A stretch of 64,000 nucleotides of DNA from Paraburkholderia aromaticivorans (GCF_012689525.1 NZ_CP051516.1:3224001-3288000), one strand, 5' to 3'; positions 8,743 through 17,752 are shown, counted from the stretch's first letter. A program made the numbers and translations. Notes: generated from the letters alone by a model not told the origin.

Positions 8743-9948
8743 TCAGGTTCGGAAATCCAGCGTTTCAGTAAGCTTTGCTTCTATGCGCGGAATGAGCCGA
8801 TCACGGAGAGCCGACGGTGAACGCCTACCCATTCCTTCGTGAATGAGTTTGTCGCACATTCGCTGCTCGTCAGCGGAAAGCGAATTCCACCAGCTATCAC
8901 GGAAGTAGAGGTTTTCGAGATACTCAAATGCACAAACCGCGAGAGCGGTCGCCTTATCTTCGTTCGGCAGGTTCTCGAACGAATCAACAAACCGGCTCGA
9001 TGGGCCGTCAGGCTTTCCCCACCACCCAAACACGGCAACGGACACATTTCCAAGTACAGTCACGTTGAAAGCAATTTCATCGACACCCGCCTTAATTCCA
9101 ATGCTCTGAAGCGCATTGCCGCTGAAGTCGGACTCTGGGAGAAATGCTCCAGATGCGACGAATGGCAATACCGAATCAAGCGAAATTGCGTACGCTTTGA
9201 AGTTTGTCAACTCCCCCGATTTGTACGCATTATTGTACATAGCTTTCAGGCGAATAATATCTTCTATCGCCAGCTTAGCGCCCTCGTTATAGCCATAGAG
9301 CGTTTCTTGGACATAGACCTGCCGCTGAAAATCGAATCCCCTGTCGGTGTTATCCCGGCGCACAGGGTAGCTGGCCAAGTTGAACTGTTTCATCACGTAC
9401 TCGTAACCGATTGCGCGAAAGGAGAGTAGGAACGCGTTCATTCGATCAAGGGTGGCACCGGCCTGTTCCACCGGCTTGAACATCTGCGTATCGTGAGCGT
9501 TACAGAAACCAGGAAAAGTCGAAGCATCACGAAGCCCTATTCGAGCCGGAACAATCTTGCCGCCATTCTTCTCAATATTGTGCACACCCTTTTTGGGCGA
9601 AAGGACGTGATTGTTTTCTGCGATGGCCGCAAGTCCTCCTTTCCGCTGTACCGTGTGCGAATCAATTACCTTGGATGAGCAAGTCGAAGGCGAGGCCAAG
9701 GGATGCAAGCATGTATGACTGTCGCGAACCCAAGCGCTCTCAGCTTTCGCAACAAGCGACATCAGTGCGCCGAACGGAACCCGGCTCTCCGATTCACGGA
9801 TCCTATGACAGAATTTCCATTTTCTTCCCGAACCGCACCAGCAAGGTCCGTAGGCGTTAAGCGGCCGCGCAGTCGCGCCGAGTCCGTCAGATAAAAAACG
9901 GTCCGCCGCGACGCGCTGAAAATCCAGCTCCTCGGAATACGTTGACAC
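8743..9948 (-). CDS. SEC-C motif protein of unknown function
   Basis: The 401-residue protein has an N-terminal SEC-C zinc-binding motif, CWCGSGRKWKFCH (Cys36, Cys38, Cys47, His48). SEC-C is more often C-terminal, as in SecA. A second possible metal cluster follows: Cys80, His82, Cys90 and His98, with SHTVQRKGGL next to it. The remaining 300 residues are helical-looking without a motif I can name. The start is GTG at 9948 with no good ribosome-binding site, so it is uncertain. It is the left-most cargo gene and stands alone. Nuclease, toxin or defence roles are possible but unsupported. Confidence 0.75.
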   Translation of the reverse strand: MSTYSEELDFQRVAADRFLSDGLGATARPLNAYGPCWCGSGRKWKFCHRIRESESRVPFGALMSLVAKAESAWVRDSHTCLHPLASPSTCSSKVIDSHTVQRKGGLAAIAENNHVLSPKKGVHNIEKNGGKIVPARIGLRDASTFPGFCNAHDTQMFKPVEQAGATLDRMNAFLLSFRAIGYEYVMKQFNLASYPVRRDNTDRGFDFQRQVYVQETLYGYNEGAKLAIEDIIRLKAMYNNAYKSGELTNFKAYAISLDSVLPFVASGAFLPESDFSGNALQSIGIKAGVDEIAFNVTVLGNVSVAVFGWWGKPDGPSSRFVDSFENLPNEDKATALAVCAFEYLENLYFRDSWWNSLSADEQRMCDKLIHEGMGRRSPSALRDRLIPRIEAKLTETLDFRT

Positions 9949-10179
9949 GATGATGCAACCAAATGAGATGAAAAATCTGATTGAGCGTCCGCAGCCGCCC
10001 TCACCTCTATTCTAGCGCGAACGCGACCTATCAAACGTGATCGGCGCGACCACCCTTCCCAGCTCGATCAAAGAACCTGCGTTCTTATCGGCTTTGGTCG
10101 AACAGCGCCATTTTGGACTTCTTAAGCAAGCGTGAATGAATCTAGAACCTGAGCGGAAGAGAAAGCTGGCGGTGAGCTA

Positions 10180-11244
10180 AGCGCCTCATGAAAAGTATCT
10201 CTATACTGCCGGGCCGAGCAAGAACCGCGACATAGACGATGGCCGTATTGAAACCGCTGGAACTGACGAAGGAAGAACGTAGCGAGCTTGAGGTTCTGGC
10301 GAGAAGCCGCCGTGATTGGCGAACACGAGACAGGTCCCGGACGATTCTGATGTTTAGCGACGGCGTGCCCGCCAAGGAGATAGCCAGGCGGCAAGAGTTG
10401 ACGTTGGAGGCGGTGTACGAGAGGCGCTATCGTTGGTTGGAGAAAGGCATGGCGGGGCTGTCGGACGCGCCGCGTAGCGGTGCGCCGTCGAAGCTGTCGC
10501 CGCAGCAGGTTGAGCAGTTGAAGGTGTGGGCGACGCAGGAGGCGCTGACGGCACCCGAACTGCTGGCACGACTCGAAGAATAGTTCGGGATTCGGGTTCA
10601 TCGCAATACGCTGACAGGGGTTCTCAAGCGAGCGGGGCTGGTATAGAAGCGAACCCGGCATAGCTTAAAAAAAAGCGGGACGAACAGCGGTTCCGACAAG
10701 CCCAATCTGAAATTGGGGAGTTGGTCCAGCAAGCCCAGCGTGGCGAAATCGAACTCGCCTACGTAGACGAAGCTGGCTTCGCGCAAGCGCAGCCGAATCG
10801 AAGTGCCTGGACGCCAGTCGGGGAGCAACACATGATTGACGCCCGGCGCGGTAAGCGTCTGAACGTGGTCGGAGCTCTGCTGTCCTCGGGAGGGCTGTTT
10901 GCAGTGAAGCTGTGGGAGACGATGACCTCGATGCTGTTCGCCGGATTTCTCGGCCTGCTGGTCGAATACGTCGGCAAGCCGCTGACCGTGATTCTCGACA
11001 ATGCATCGGTCCACACGGCCCGCGCACTGCAGCCTTACCTCCGGCTGCTACACGCGAAAGGCTTGACGTTGTACTTCTTGCCACCGTACAGCCCGGAGCT
11101 CAATCGCATCGAGAAGCTCTGGCACAAGATGAAATACGAGTGGCTGGCCTTCAAGGCCCGCGACACCCGAACCCTTGAGGCTGATGTCGATGTAATCCTT
11201 CAGGGATTCGGGGCAGACTACAGATTCACTTTTTGTTGAGAGCT
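10180..11244 (+). mobile_element. IS630-family insertion sequence, degraded
   Basis: Imperfect inverted ends, AGCGCCTCATGAAAAGT at the left (from 10180) and AGCTCTCAACAAAAAGT as the complement of the right end (to 11244), are flanked by the dinucleotide TA on both sides (10178-10179 and 11245-11246). TA target duplication is the hallmark of IS630/Tc1-mariner elements. The 1,065-bp size and the DDE transposase inside agree. The ends match at roughly 60% of the first 30 positions. Confidence 0.8.
10239..11239 (+). pseudogene. IS630-family transposase, interrupted
   Basis: The N-terminal part (10239-10583) has the HTH segments typical of IS630 (VPAKEIARRQELTLEAVYER). It ends at TAG 10581-10583, the same frame meets a second TAG at 10644-10646, and coding then moves to the -1 frame at a run of eight A (10667-10674). 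The C-terminal part shows the DDE core: YVDEAGF, ILDNASVHT and PPYSPELNRIEKLWHKMK. Some IS630 elements use programmed -1 frameshifting on A runs, but the two stops upstream of the A run indicate an inactive gene. Confidence 0.85.
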
Positions 11245-11304
11245 TAGTGCCCTCTGGGAACTCGGCAGCCAGTTTATTCGGCCAACGACTTGCAATAATG
11301 ATCC

Positions 11305-11946
11305 TTATTTGAAAACATCAGGTGTTCGCTTCCAGACATCCCACGTCACAGTCGGATCATTGGGAAACGACGCCAGAATACGCTTTTCTCCGTTTGCCTT
11401 CTGGTTTGCATTTGATTTCCAAGCCGATTCGCCAAATCTACGAACTGCATTATACAGCGTGGCGGTCTGAAGCGGTGATACACCCAGGTCGACCATCGCG
11501 AAACGAAATATCTCGTCCGCGTCTTCTCGTTTCGTATTTTGCTCCCAGTACAAGTAATCGTGAATGATAGCAGCGTAAGCATAACGTCCGTCGGGACGAA
11601 GTAAGGAATAAAAAATCGGAGGAATGCTAGCTAAATCTGTAACAAAGCCCCGAGGCGCAATAACAGTTGGATAAGGATTTTCCGACTCTGTAGAAGGACG
11701 CCAGGTGATTGGGTCCAATAGCGCATACATTGGGTCGAGAAAACGCATTAACCTAAGTGGGCCTGACACGCCCTTTGTGGCCGTCTGCATCCAACAAAGC
11801 ATCCATGGGTCTCGCTCGGAGGCTAATGTTTCTTGACAGTTCGCGCTCGGAGACTCTGAGTTTTCCGCTCTCACGACCGCGAGCTGAGAAAGCGCAAAAA
11901 TCCCCATTGACATTCTGATGAAATCGCGCCGACTATACCAAGGCAT
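11305..11946 (-). CDS. DUF1353 protein with Tat-type signal
   Basis: The product is 213 residues from ATG 11946 (GGAG 9 bases upstream; another ATG 36 bases upstream is possible). The N-terminus MPWYSRRDFIRMSMGIFALS is a twin-arginine signal followed by a hydrophobic stretch and VRA, so periplasmic export is predicted. The DUF1353 core is clear: GFVTDLASIPP, the RPDGRYAYAAIIHDYLYW block and DEIFRFAMVDLGVS. Phage and island DUF1353 proteins usually lack the signal. It is divergent from the caspase-FGE gene (160 bp apart), and both genes are exported and AT-rich, so they may belong together. Confidence 0.8.
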   Translation of the reverse strand: MPWYSRRDFIRMSMGIFALSQLAVVRAENSESPSANCQETLASERDPWMLCWMQTATKGVSGPLRLMRFLDPMYALLDPITWRPSTESENPYPTVIAPRGFVTDLASIPPIFYSLLRPDGRYAYAAIIHDYLYWEQNTKREDADEIFRFAMVDLGVSPLQTATLYNAVRRFGESAWKSNANQKANGEKRILASFPNDPTVTWDVWKRTPDVFK

Positions 11947-12106
11947 AAGCTTCTCCAGACCGGGAAATACTTGCCATAACAATCATCTATCGTATGACTG
12001 GGAATACCGTTTGAGTCGCTGACAGAAGTAAGAAAAACCCCGGTATTCGAAAGCACAAAGTAAGCTTTAGGACCATAACTGCTGACTCCGTCTCTGAGGT
12101 CATGCC

Positions 12107-13873
12107 ATGCGGAAAATCTTGGTTCTGCTTCTTATTCTTTATATGCAAGGGTCTGTCGCAGCGTCAACTTTTCTTGACCCCACGAACCCAGCCCAGCCCT
12201 CAGTTGAAGTCAGTGGCACGGAAGTCCCCCTCTACGCGGCCAGTTACGCTCTGGTTATCGGCGTCGCGAACTATCGAGTTTGGCCCACGCTTCCCAACGC
12301 AACTAAGGACGCCAAACAGCTTTCAGATACGCTTCGAAACGAAGGCTTCAAGGTCATGCTCGTTCTCGACCCAACGGGTGACGAGTTGGCTCAGGCCCTA
12401 AAGATGTTTTTTGCCAGTTATGCGCAGAGCGAAAACAATCGCCTTTTTATTTACTATTCGGGACATGGATATTCAATAAACGATATTGGCTTTCTGGTAC
12501 CGACTGATGCTCCGGATCCTGCGAACCAGCAACTCTTTCTTCAGAAAGCTCAGTCGATGTCTGCATTAGTCCGCGACTCGGCTGATTACAAAGCTCGCCA
12601 CGCAATTTATGTTTTCGATAGTTGCTTTTCCGGAGCGATTTTTTCTTCTCGTACTATGTCGGCGTCCCTCTCTCTCGATCATGCCGACTTAGCTCGTTAT
12701 TACTCTGGTCCAGCGGCGTTCCCGGTGAGGCAGTTTATCAGCGCAGGAACTGAGAAACAGACGGTTCCCCAGATCAGTCAATTCACCCCGCTACTTATTC
12801 AAGCGATCAGCGGACAAATCGATGAGCTGAACCGAGGAGGCTACATTAGCGGCAGAGACCTAGGCCTCTGGCTTTCAAGGAAGCTCTCATTGTATGTCAC
12901 TGACGAAACACCTCAAAGCGGTACCATACGAGATTCACGTTTCGACAAAGGAGACATAGTCTTCAGAGTTCCTGACACGCCTCCTAGCCCTATTAACTCT
13001 TCAGTTCATATTGCTTCGGGCGCTTCCTCGAATTCACCAATACGTCCGCAAGTCTCATTGAGTTTGCCAACAGTCGCCACGCCTCAGGATTGCGCTGTCT
13101 GTCCAGCCATGATCGAGCTGCCCGGTGGTCCCCTTGTTATCGGGTCACCTCCGGAGCAAATTGGTCATACTGCAAGTGAATCTTTAATGAATGTCTCGCT
13201 ACGCCCGTTCCAAATATCGACGAAAAAAATTACCGTTTCTGAATTCCGACGTTTCACCAACGAAACGCGGTATCAGGCAAATACAAGTTGCAAGGGACAA
13301 AATTGGCAAGATCCCGGATTCAAGCAGACCGATGATGATCCAGTTGTCTGCGTCAGCCGAGAAGACGCTTTAGCCTATATAGGATGGCTTAACTCGAAAA
13401 GTCCTACATCACCTTCATACCGCCTTCTATCTAGTACTGAGTGGGAGTTTGCCGCCAAAGGTAGAAATCATAGCATTGTTACGGATATTCGCCCTTATCG
13501 AAAAGATGAAATTTGTGCATTCGAAAATATTCTGGACGAAAAAGGAGCCGAGACCTTTTGGGGTATTAACTTCCCATGCAACGACGGATTTAAGACAACG
13601 TCTCCAGTGGGTCATTTCAAACCAAACTCGTGGGGCCTCTACGACATCATGGGAAATACTCGTGAACTCTTGGCGGATTGTTCCGCATCAAACGAAACCT
13701 TACCTAACGACGGAGTTCCGTTTGTAAATAATTTCTGTGGCTCGACTTTGGTGGCAGGAGCAAGCTTCCAGACGGACGTTCTTGATACACGGACATCGGA
13801 ACGAAAATCGATTCCACAAGGATTGGGGGCATCCGATATCGGGTTCCGGATTGCGAGAGGAGTATCAAGATGA
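12107..13873 (+). CDS. Secreted caspase-like (C14) peptidase fused to an FGE-sulfatase domain
   Basis: The protein has 588 residues. A signal peptide (1-19, cut near VAAS) precedes a caspase domain (about 43-290) with both catalytic residues: His120 in YYSGHG and Cys173 in DSCFSG. After a Ser/Pro-rich linker (290-330), a formylglycine-generating-enzyme-like (SUMF1) domain covers about 332-585, with MIELPGGPLVIGS, SSTEWEFAAKG, LYDIMGNTREL and the terminal GFRIA. ATG 12107 has GAGG seven bases upstream. The stop overlaps the next gene by ATGA. Caspase-FGE fusions are known among prokaryotic caspase homologues; an exported version on an island has no function I can assign. Confidence 0.88.
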   Translation: MRKILVLLLILYMQGSVAASTFLDPTNPAQPSVEVSGTEVPLYAASYALVIGVANYRVWPTLPNATKDAKQLSDTLRNEGFKVMLVLDPTGDELAQALKMFFASYAQSENNRLFIYYSGHGYSINDIGFLVPTDAPDPANQQLFLQKAQSMSALVRDSADYKARHAIYVFDSCFSGAIFSSRTMSASLSLDHADLARYYSGPAAFPVRQFISAGTEKQTVPQISQFTPLLIQAISGQIDELNRGGYISGRDLGLWLSRKLSLYVTDETPQSGTIRDSRFDKGDIVFRVPDTPPSPINSSVHIASGASSNSPIRPQVSLSLPTVATPQDCAVCPAMIELPGGPLVIGSPPEQIGHTASESLMNVSLRPFQISTKKITVSEFRRFTNETRYQANTSCKGQNWQDPGFKQTDDDPVVCVSREDALAYIGWLNSKSPTSPSYRLLSSTEWEFAAKGRNHSIVTDIRPYRKDEICAFENILDEKGAETFWGINFPCNDGFKTTSPVGHFKPNSWGLYDIMGNTRELLADCSASNETLPNDGVPFVNNFCGSTLVAGASFQTDVLDTRTSERKSIPQGLGASDIGFRIARGVSR

Positions 13874-14334
13874 ATCAGTCCATGCGCCACTGGCCGTATT
13901 TACTGTTAATTATACTTTCTGGGTGCGGTTCATTAACGTCAGAAAGTTCGGTAGATGGAGATAGACTTTTTTTTCCAAAAATCACCGGCACAACGGTTTG
14001 CGTAGTTCAAAACCGACAGGTTGCGATACCCGACCTTAACGATGCAATAGTTGAAACTGTCAATGAATATGGTTTTCGGGCAAGGTCAATTGCCGACGAG
14101 GAAGATATTTCTTCGGATTGCTCGCTCGCCCTGATTTATTCGGCGGATCGCGAATGGGATATTGTGCACTATCTCCGAACCGCATCTTTTCGATTATTAA
14201 AAGACGGGATTACAGTGCGCTCCATCAACTACACAGGCAGCGATGGCCTGGTCCTAGATAAATATCAATCTACCAAAAAAAGAATTGCGCCCGCGATGCG
14301 TGCACTTTTTCATGACGTGAGTCCAACCATGTGA
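13870..14334 (+). CDS. Lipoprotein of unknown function, coupled to the caspase-FGE gene
   Basis: The product has 154 residues. A short hydrophobic N-terminus ends in the lipobox LSGC, giving a lipidated Cys19. The mature part has no family I recognise: it has a VCVVQN strand, ALIYSADREWD and a C-terminal helix. It overlaps the upstream gene by four bases (ATGA), which implies translational coupling. A membrane-anchored partner or substrate of the caspase is a natural guess. Base composition is AT-rich like the two preceding genes. Confidence 0.75.
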   Translation: MNQSMRHWPYLLLIILSGCGSLTSESSVDGDRLFFPKITGTTVCVVQNRQVAIPDLNDAIVETVNEYGFRARSIADEEDISSDCSLALIYSADREWDIVHYLRTASFRLLKDGITVRSINYTGSDGLVLDKYQSTKKRIAPAMRALFHDVSPTM

Positions 14335-15028
14335 ATTTCTAATTTTTTAGTCGGTTTTAATGATCGAAGCTATTAACATAAAACGGATTGCGTTTATCGA
14401 AACTATTCGGCTAGGCTCACGGCGTCGTACTTAGAGTTCCAAGCATTAGAAGAAGCCACAACAGTTAGTGGTTGAGGGGCTCAGATCCGGCTTCGCACTA
14501 GTTGTCCTTCGGCTTATTCAACTTCGCCGCCACTTTCGTGTCGACTATCGGCCACCAAAAGCGGCGCGTCGCCGGATGAGGTTGAGCGCTTATCTGCTGG
14601 CCAGGGAGACGCTCTGACGCACGTTTATTATATGCGAATAGGCCGCTGTCGCTGTTCCACCGGCATCTTCCTACTTCCGCTTGCGGGGTCAAGCGTTGGT
14701 TGCGGGGGCAATTTGCGTGGTTAGTTGCGGTTGGTTTACCCGTCCGTCTTTTTCTGGACGCGACTTTCATAGATGCCTGACCCGCAAGTTGCCCCCGCAA
14801 GTAAATTTGAAAATTTTTTAGCTAGTTTTTGGTCGAGCGCGCGCAATGCCCACGCTTTCAGGAGGGCGGGAAGGACCCTGCCTTTCATTACATGAGACTG
14901 CTTTGCATCCCGGCCGGAAGTGATTCACGTGAATCGAAGCCCTTCCCGGCATGGCCCTGTGGTAGCCTCGCGGCGTAACGCTGAACGTCGGTATCTAACA
15001 ACAAGCACGCGTCTTTCCTGGGGAACAA
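14335..15028. other. 694-bp gene-poor stretch with an inverted repeat
   Basis: There is no convincing coding sequence; a 100-residue minus-strand frame at 14498-14800 has no recognisable features. The stretch contains a nearly perfect 18-bp inverted repeat (14700-14717 and 14783-14800) and several related TTGCGG strings. Composition changes from AT-rich on the left to GC-rich on the right, which suggests a junction between cargo modules. Confidence 0.5.
14700..14800. repeat. 18-bp inverted repeat, 17 of 18 matched
   Basis: TTGCGGGGGCAATTTGCG at 14700-14717 matches the complement of 14783-14800 except for one T/C difference. The arms are 65 bp apart, too far for a simple terminator. They could be protein-binding arms, an old recombination site or the ends of a small lost element. 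Confidence 0.7.
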
Positions 15029-15520
15029 ATGGACATATCCGAGGGCATTCGGCGTTTGGGGATTGTCGTATTTGGCCTTGCCCTACTTATCCTGGCTGTG
15101 ACCGTGTTTTTCGCAGCTTCCGCAGCCATTGGCACTGACGTACCCGTCAATGAAATGGATGAGCCGCGACTGTACCAAGAGCAGACCGGACACGACGCAT
15201 GGGCGCAAGCGCAGACTGACTTGCACAACCTACCTCCGTCTGACAGGCTGTCGATGTACCAACGCCTATTCGGCGCCGGCAATCTGAAAATCAGCAATGA
15301 AAAAGATGTTGCCGGCTGGATGGTCGACGATGCGACAAGAAATATCTATTCGAAGATTTTGAGTGACTATTTCGCGGCACACCCGCACGCCAAAACGGTT
15401 CGTGTCCGCGATTGGCATGGGTTCCAAACAGCGTTGGTCATAGGACTAGTTATATCCGCCGCTGTAGCCGCGTTCGGTTGGATACTCCTAGGTTTCTCGG
15501 GGCGGACGTCAGAACCTTAA
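15029..15520 (+). CDS. Two-helix membrane protein of unknown function
   Basis: The product has 163 residues. Hydrophobic helices lie at about 10-32 and 131-155, with a hydrophilic region of about 95 residues between them and short tails. No family is recognised. ATG 15029 follows GGGGAACAA. The FRG-domain gene starts 36 bp after its stop on the same strand, so the two form a probable pair. A small membrane protein next to a possible effector is a layout seen in some immunity modules; here this is only context. Confidence 0.7.
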   Translation: MDISEGIRRLGIVVFGLALLILAVTVFFAASAAIGTDVPVNEMDEPRLYQEQTGHDAWAQAQTDLHNLPPSDRLSMYQRLFGAGNLKISNEKDVAGWMVDDATRNIYSKILSDYFAAHPHAKTVRVRDWHGFQTALVIGLVISAAVAAFGWILLGFSGRTSEP

Positions 15521-15556
15521 ACTCGCAGCAGTCGAATACGCCGGGGGCGGCATGTT

Positions 15557-16270
15557 ATGCAAACAGAAACGATAAAAACTCTCACGCAGTTCCTTGAACA
15601 GACCGAAATGCTCGATTTGGTCACCTACCACACGTTGTTCCGGGGACAATCCCACAAGAGGAATCTGTTGCCGGGCATCGCCAGGGCTGAGCCGACAAAG
15701 GACACAACAGAACAGGAACAAGCTTTGTTAAAGACACTAGAGCGAATGGGCGCGACTAAGTTTCAGCATCGGGACTTTGACACATTGGATTTACTGGTGC
15801 TCGCACAACACTTCGGCATGAAGACGCGGCTGCTAGATTGGACCAGCAACCCTCTCGCGGCCTTGTGGTTCGCGTGCTTCAATACGGGTGATCGTGACGG
15901 ATATGTCTATGCCTTAGAGGCGGATGCCCACCTAATGCCGGACGCGTCATCCATTGATCCCTTCAAGATATCCGCGACAAAGGTGATACAACCGCGCCTT
16001 GCCAATGAGCGGATCGTGGCACAACACGGCTGGTTCACTGTGCATCGATACTCGAAAGGCTCCATGCGCTTTGTCGCTCTCGAAAACAACGCGGAAACGA
16101 AGGACAATCTGTCCGAGTTCGTGATCCCGGCGAGCAGCAAGGCGGACGTTGTCCGCGAACTGGATCGCTGCGGCATAAACGAAAGCACATTATTTCCCGA
16201 TATTGTGGGACTGTGTCGATACCTGAACTGGAAACACGAGACTAATCCGAACAGTCTCCCGAGACTTTAA
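15557..16270 (+). CDS. FRG-domain protein
   Basis: The 237-residue protein carries the name-giving motif LFRGQS (27-32) and the second conserved block AQHFGMKTRLLDWTSNPLAA (83-102). It fills the whole domain and has no extra parts. FRG proteins are common on mobile elements and near defence genes; their biochemistry is not settled as far as I know. It is paired with the two-helix membrane protein upstream. Start ATG 15557; another ATG five bases upstream is out of frame. Confidence 0.85.
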   Translation: MQTETIKTLTQFLEQTEMLDLVTYHTLFRGQSHKRNLLPGIARAEPTKDTTEQEQALLKTLERMGATKFQHRDFDTLDLLVLAQHFGMKTRLLDWTSNPLAALWFACFNTGDRDGYVYALEADAHLMPDASSIDPFKISATKVIQPRLANERIVAQHGWFTVHRYSKGSMRFVALENNAETKDNLSEFVIPASSKADVVRELDRCGINESTLFPDIVGLCRYLNWKHETNPNSLPRL

Positions 16271-16394
16271 CGAGGCCAAGTGTGGTCACCCGATCCTAAT
16301 TTATACTCCCCCCTAAACCGGTACGTTGGGCAGAAATCCCACGAAAACAGTATCTACCCGGACCGTATCGAAGTTGAGGCAGGCTAGTCCTGAG

Positions 16395-16500
16395 ATATGA
16401 TTCGAGGCGGCGGACCCGCAAGGCTGTATCCGCCTCCGTCAGGGCGAAAACGGGAGGGGCTGCCGCTGCGGGGTTTTCAGGTTTTCCGACACAGCGATAA
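16395..16500 (+). other. Possible remnant of an Ash/Icd-like phage ORF
   Basis: In one plus-strand frame, positions 16440-16472 encode RQGENGRGCRC. I associate this motif with Ash/Icd-like ORFs of P4-type prophages. There is no good start and the frame continues as an antisense shadow of the gene at 16507-16833. It is listed as a hint of phage origin only. Confidence 0.3.
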
Positions 16501-16506
16501 CCGGCC

Positions 16507-16833
16507 TTACGCTATCGCCTCAGCAATCGTGGCTTGGGCAAGCATCATCCGGGCACGCACAGCCACCTCAATACCCACGGTTGCCTCTTGCAACCCGTCG
16601 AACGCATCGTCCTCGACCTCGAACCAGCCGGGCCGCCCTAGGGCACGCTCGAGGTCTGCAAGATGCCGCCGCGCGCGTGCGATGTTCTCGCGGATACATT
16701 CTGCAAAATGCTTTTCCGGGCCGCCCCGCTCCGGGTTGATATCCTCCGGCAAGGTCGGCCAAGCGGTTGCGGGGTCCAGCATCGTCCATACAGCCTCGTC
16801 GTATTGGGTGTTTGTATTCAATTGCACGCTCAT
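16507..16833 (-). CDS. Hypothetical protein, 108 residues
   Basis: The acidic, helical-looking protein has an EDINPERGGPEKHFAECIREN segment and two further helices. No family is recognised. ATG 16833 has only a weak GGA upstream. It lies 76 bp after the 280-residue gene on the same strand, at the downstream end of the minus-strand phage-tail cassette, so an accessory phage role is possible. Confidence 0.5.
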   Translation of the reverse strand: MSVQLNTNTQYDEAVWTMLDPATAWPTLPEDINPERGGPEKHFAECIRENIARARRHLADLERALGRPGWFEVEDDAFDGLQEATVGIEVAVRARMMLAQATIAEAIA

Positions 16834-16909
16834 TTTATTGCGTAGTCCTACTGTTTATCATTGGGTTTTTTGTGGGTGCCCGCCAATTGGCGGCTAGACT
16901 AGACAGCGG

Positions 16910-17752
16910 CTATGTAATGTCACGCGCTTGGCACTGTACGGGGCCAATACGCATGGCCGCTTGGGCCACCAAAGCCCCCGGCGCATCCGTGGGCGCTTGC
17001 GATAGCCTATGCACGGCGGGATGTGGCCTGGCGGGTCTGTCGATGGTCGCCCGCTTTTCCGCCTCGCCGGCGCTTGCAGCATGCCGTGCCCTCTCGTCGG
17101 CCTGAATAAACTCGCCTATTCCAATATTGCGGAGTTTGAGGACTGCGGCCAACGGTACGTCCACGCCCGCCACCCCAATGGTTAGCCGGAGCGAAAGATC
17201 GTGCCACGCGTTACCGGTGGGCACTCTGTCTCGCTGTCGGTACGCGAAGCTCCTCCCGTCCAATTCCACCCGGTCCGCATAGAATTTCGTCGTGATCGTC
17301 TGCGGCACTGTCACACCTCTGCGGAGGTTATCCCGAACGATTCGGACAATGTCGGTCCCCTTCGCCAAACCGGATACTTCATAGCCGCAACTGCTGAGGA
17401 TCGGCCGCACCATACGCAGTGCATTCGCGGACAGTGGCTTACTTAGGCGGGATGGTCGAAACGGCTTGTCCAACGCCAGTTCCATGGTAAGCCGCGCGGC
17501 GATATCGGCGGCCTTACCCTTCGCTATGCTTGGCGTCTTACACACCATCTCAGCAAGAGTTGTCGGCCAGTTCTTAGAACCATCTTCGAGATACACGGTT
17601 GTTTTAACCGTCACCGCGTGCCCAGAGGTGGCGGCATCGGCCGTAGCTTCGGCCCCCGCCTTGTCCACCCTTGCCCGTACAGCCATAGCCACTTGGTCGG
17701 GGTCGTTTTGAATTGCGCGCTGAATCTCAGCGGCAAGTGTTTGTTGATCCAA
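16910..17752 (-). CDS. Hypothetical protein, 280 residues
   Basis: The frame opens with TTG at 17752 directly after a stop codon, with AGGAAC upstream; a later start is possible. The N-terminal 130 residues contain an Ala-rich region and a KTTVYLEDG strand. The middle carries TITTKFYADRVELDGRSFAYRQRDRVPTGN. No family is recognised. It stands between the tail-fibre region and the 108-residue gene. Unannotated phage structural or moron function is possible. Confidence 0.5.
   Translation of the reverse strand: MDQQTLAAEIQRAIQNDPDQVAMAVRARVDKAGAEATADAATSGHAVTVKTTVYLEDGSKNWPTTLAEMVCKTPSIAKGKAADIAARLTMELALDKPFRPSRLSKPLSANALRMVRPILSSCGYEVSGLAKGTDIVRIVRDNLRRGVTVPQTITTKFYADRVELDGRSFAYRQRDRVPTGNAWHDLSLRLTIGVAGVDVPLAAVLKLRNIGIGEFIQADERARHAASAGEAEKRATIDRPARPHPAVHRLSQAPTDAPGALVAQAAMRIGPVQCQARDIT

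Noticed and set aside
14498..14800. A 100-codon minus-strand frame in the gene-poor stretch
   Set aside because: It starts inside the right arm of the inverted repeat, has no ribosome-binding site and no recognisable fold.
16397..16897. A 166-codon plus-strand frame
   Set aside because: It runs antisense to the 108-residue gene and its composition (Ser/Arg-rich) is typical of a shadow. Only the short RQGENGRGCRC motif in another frame was kept, as a hint of phage origin.
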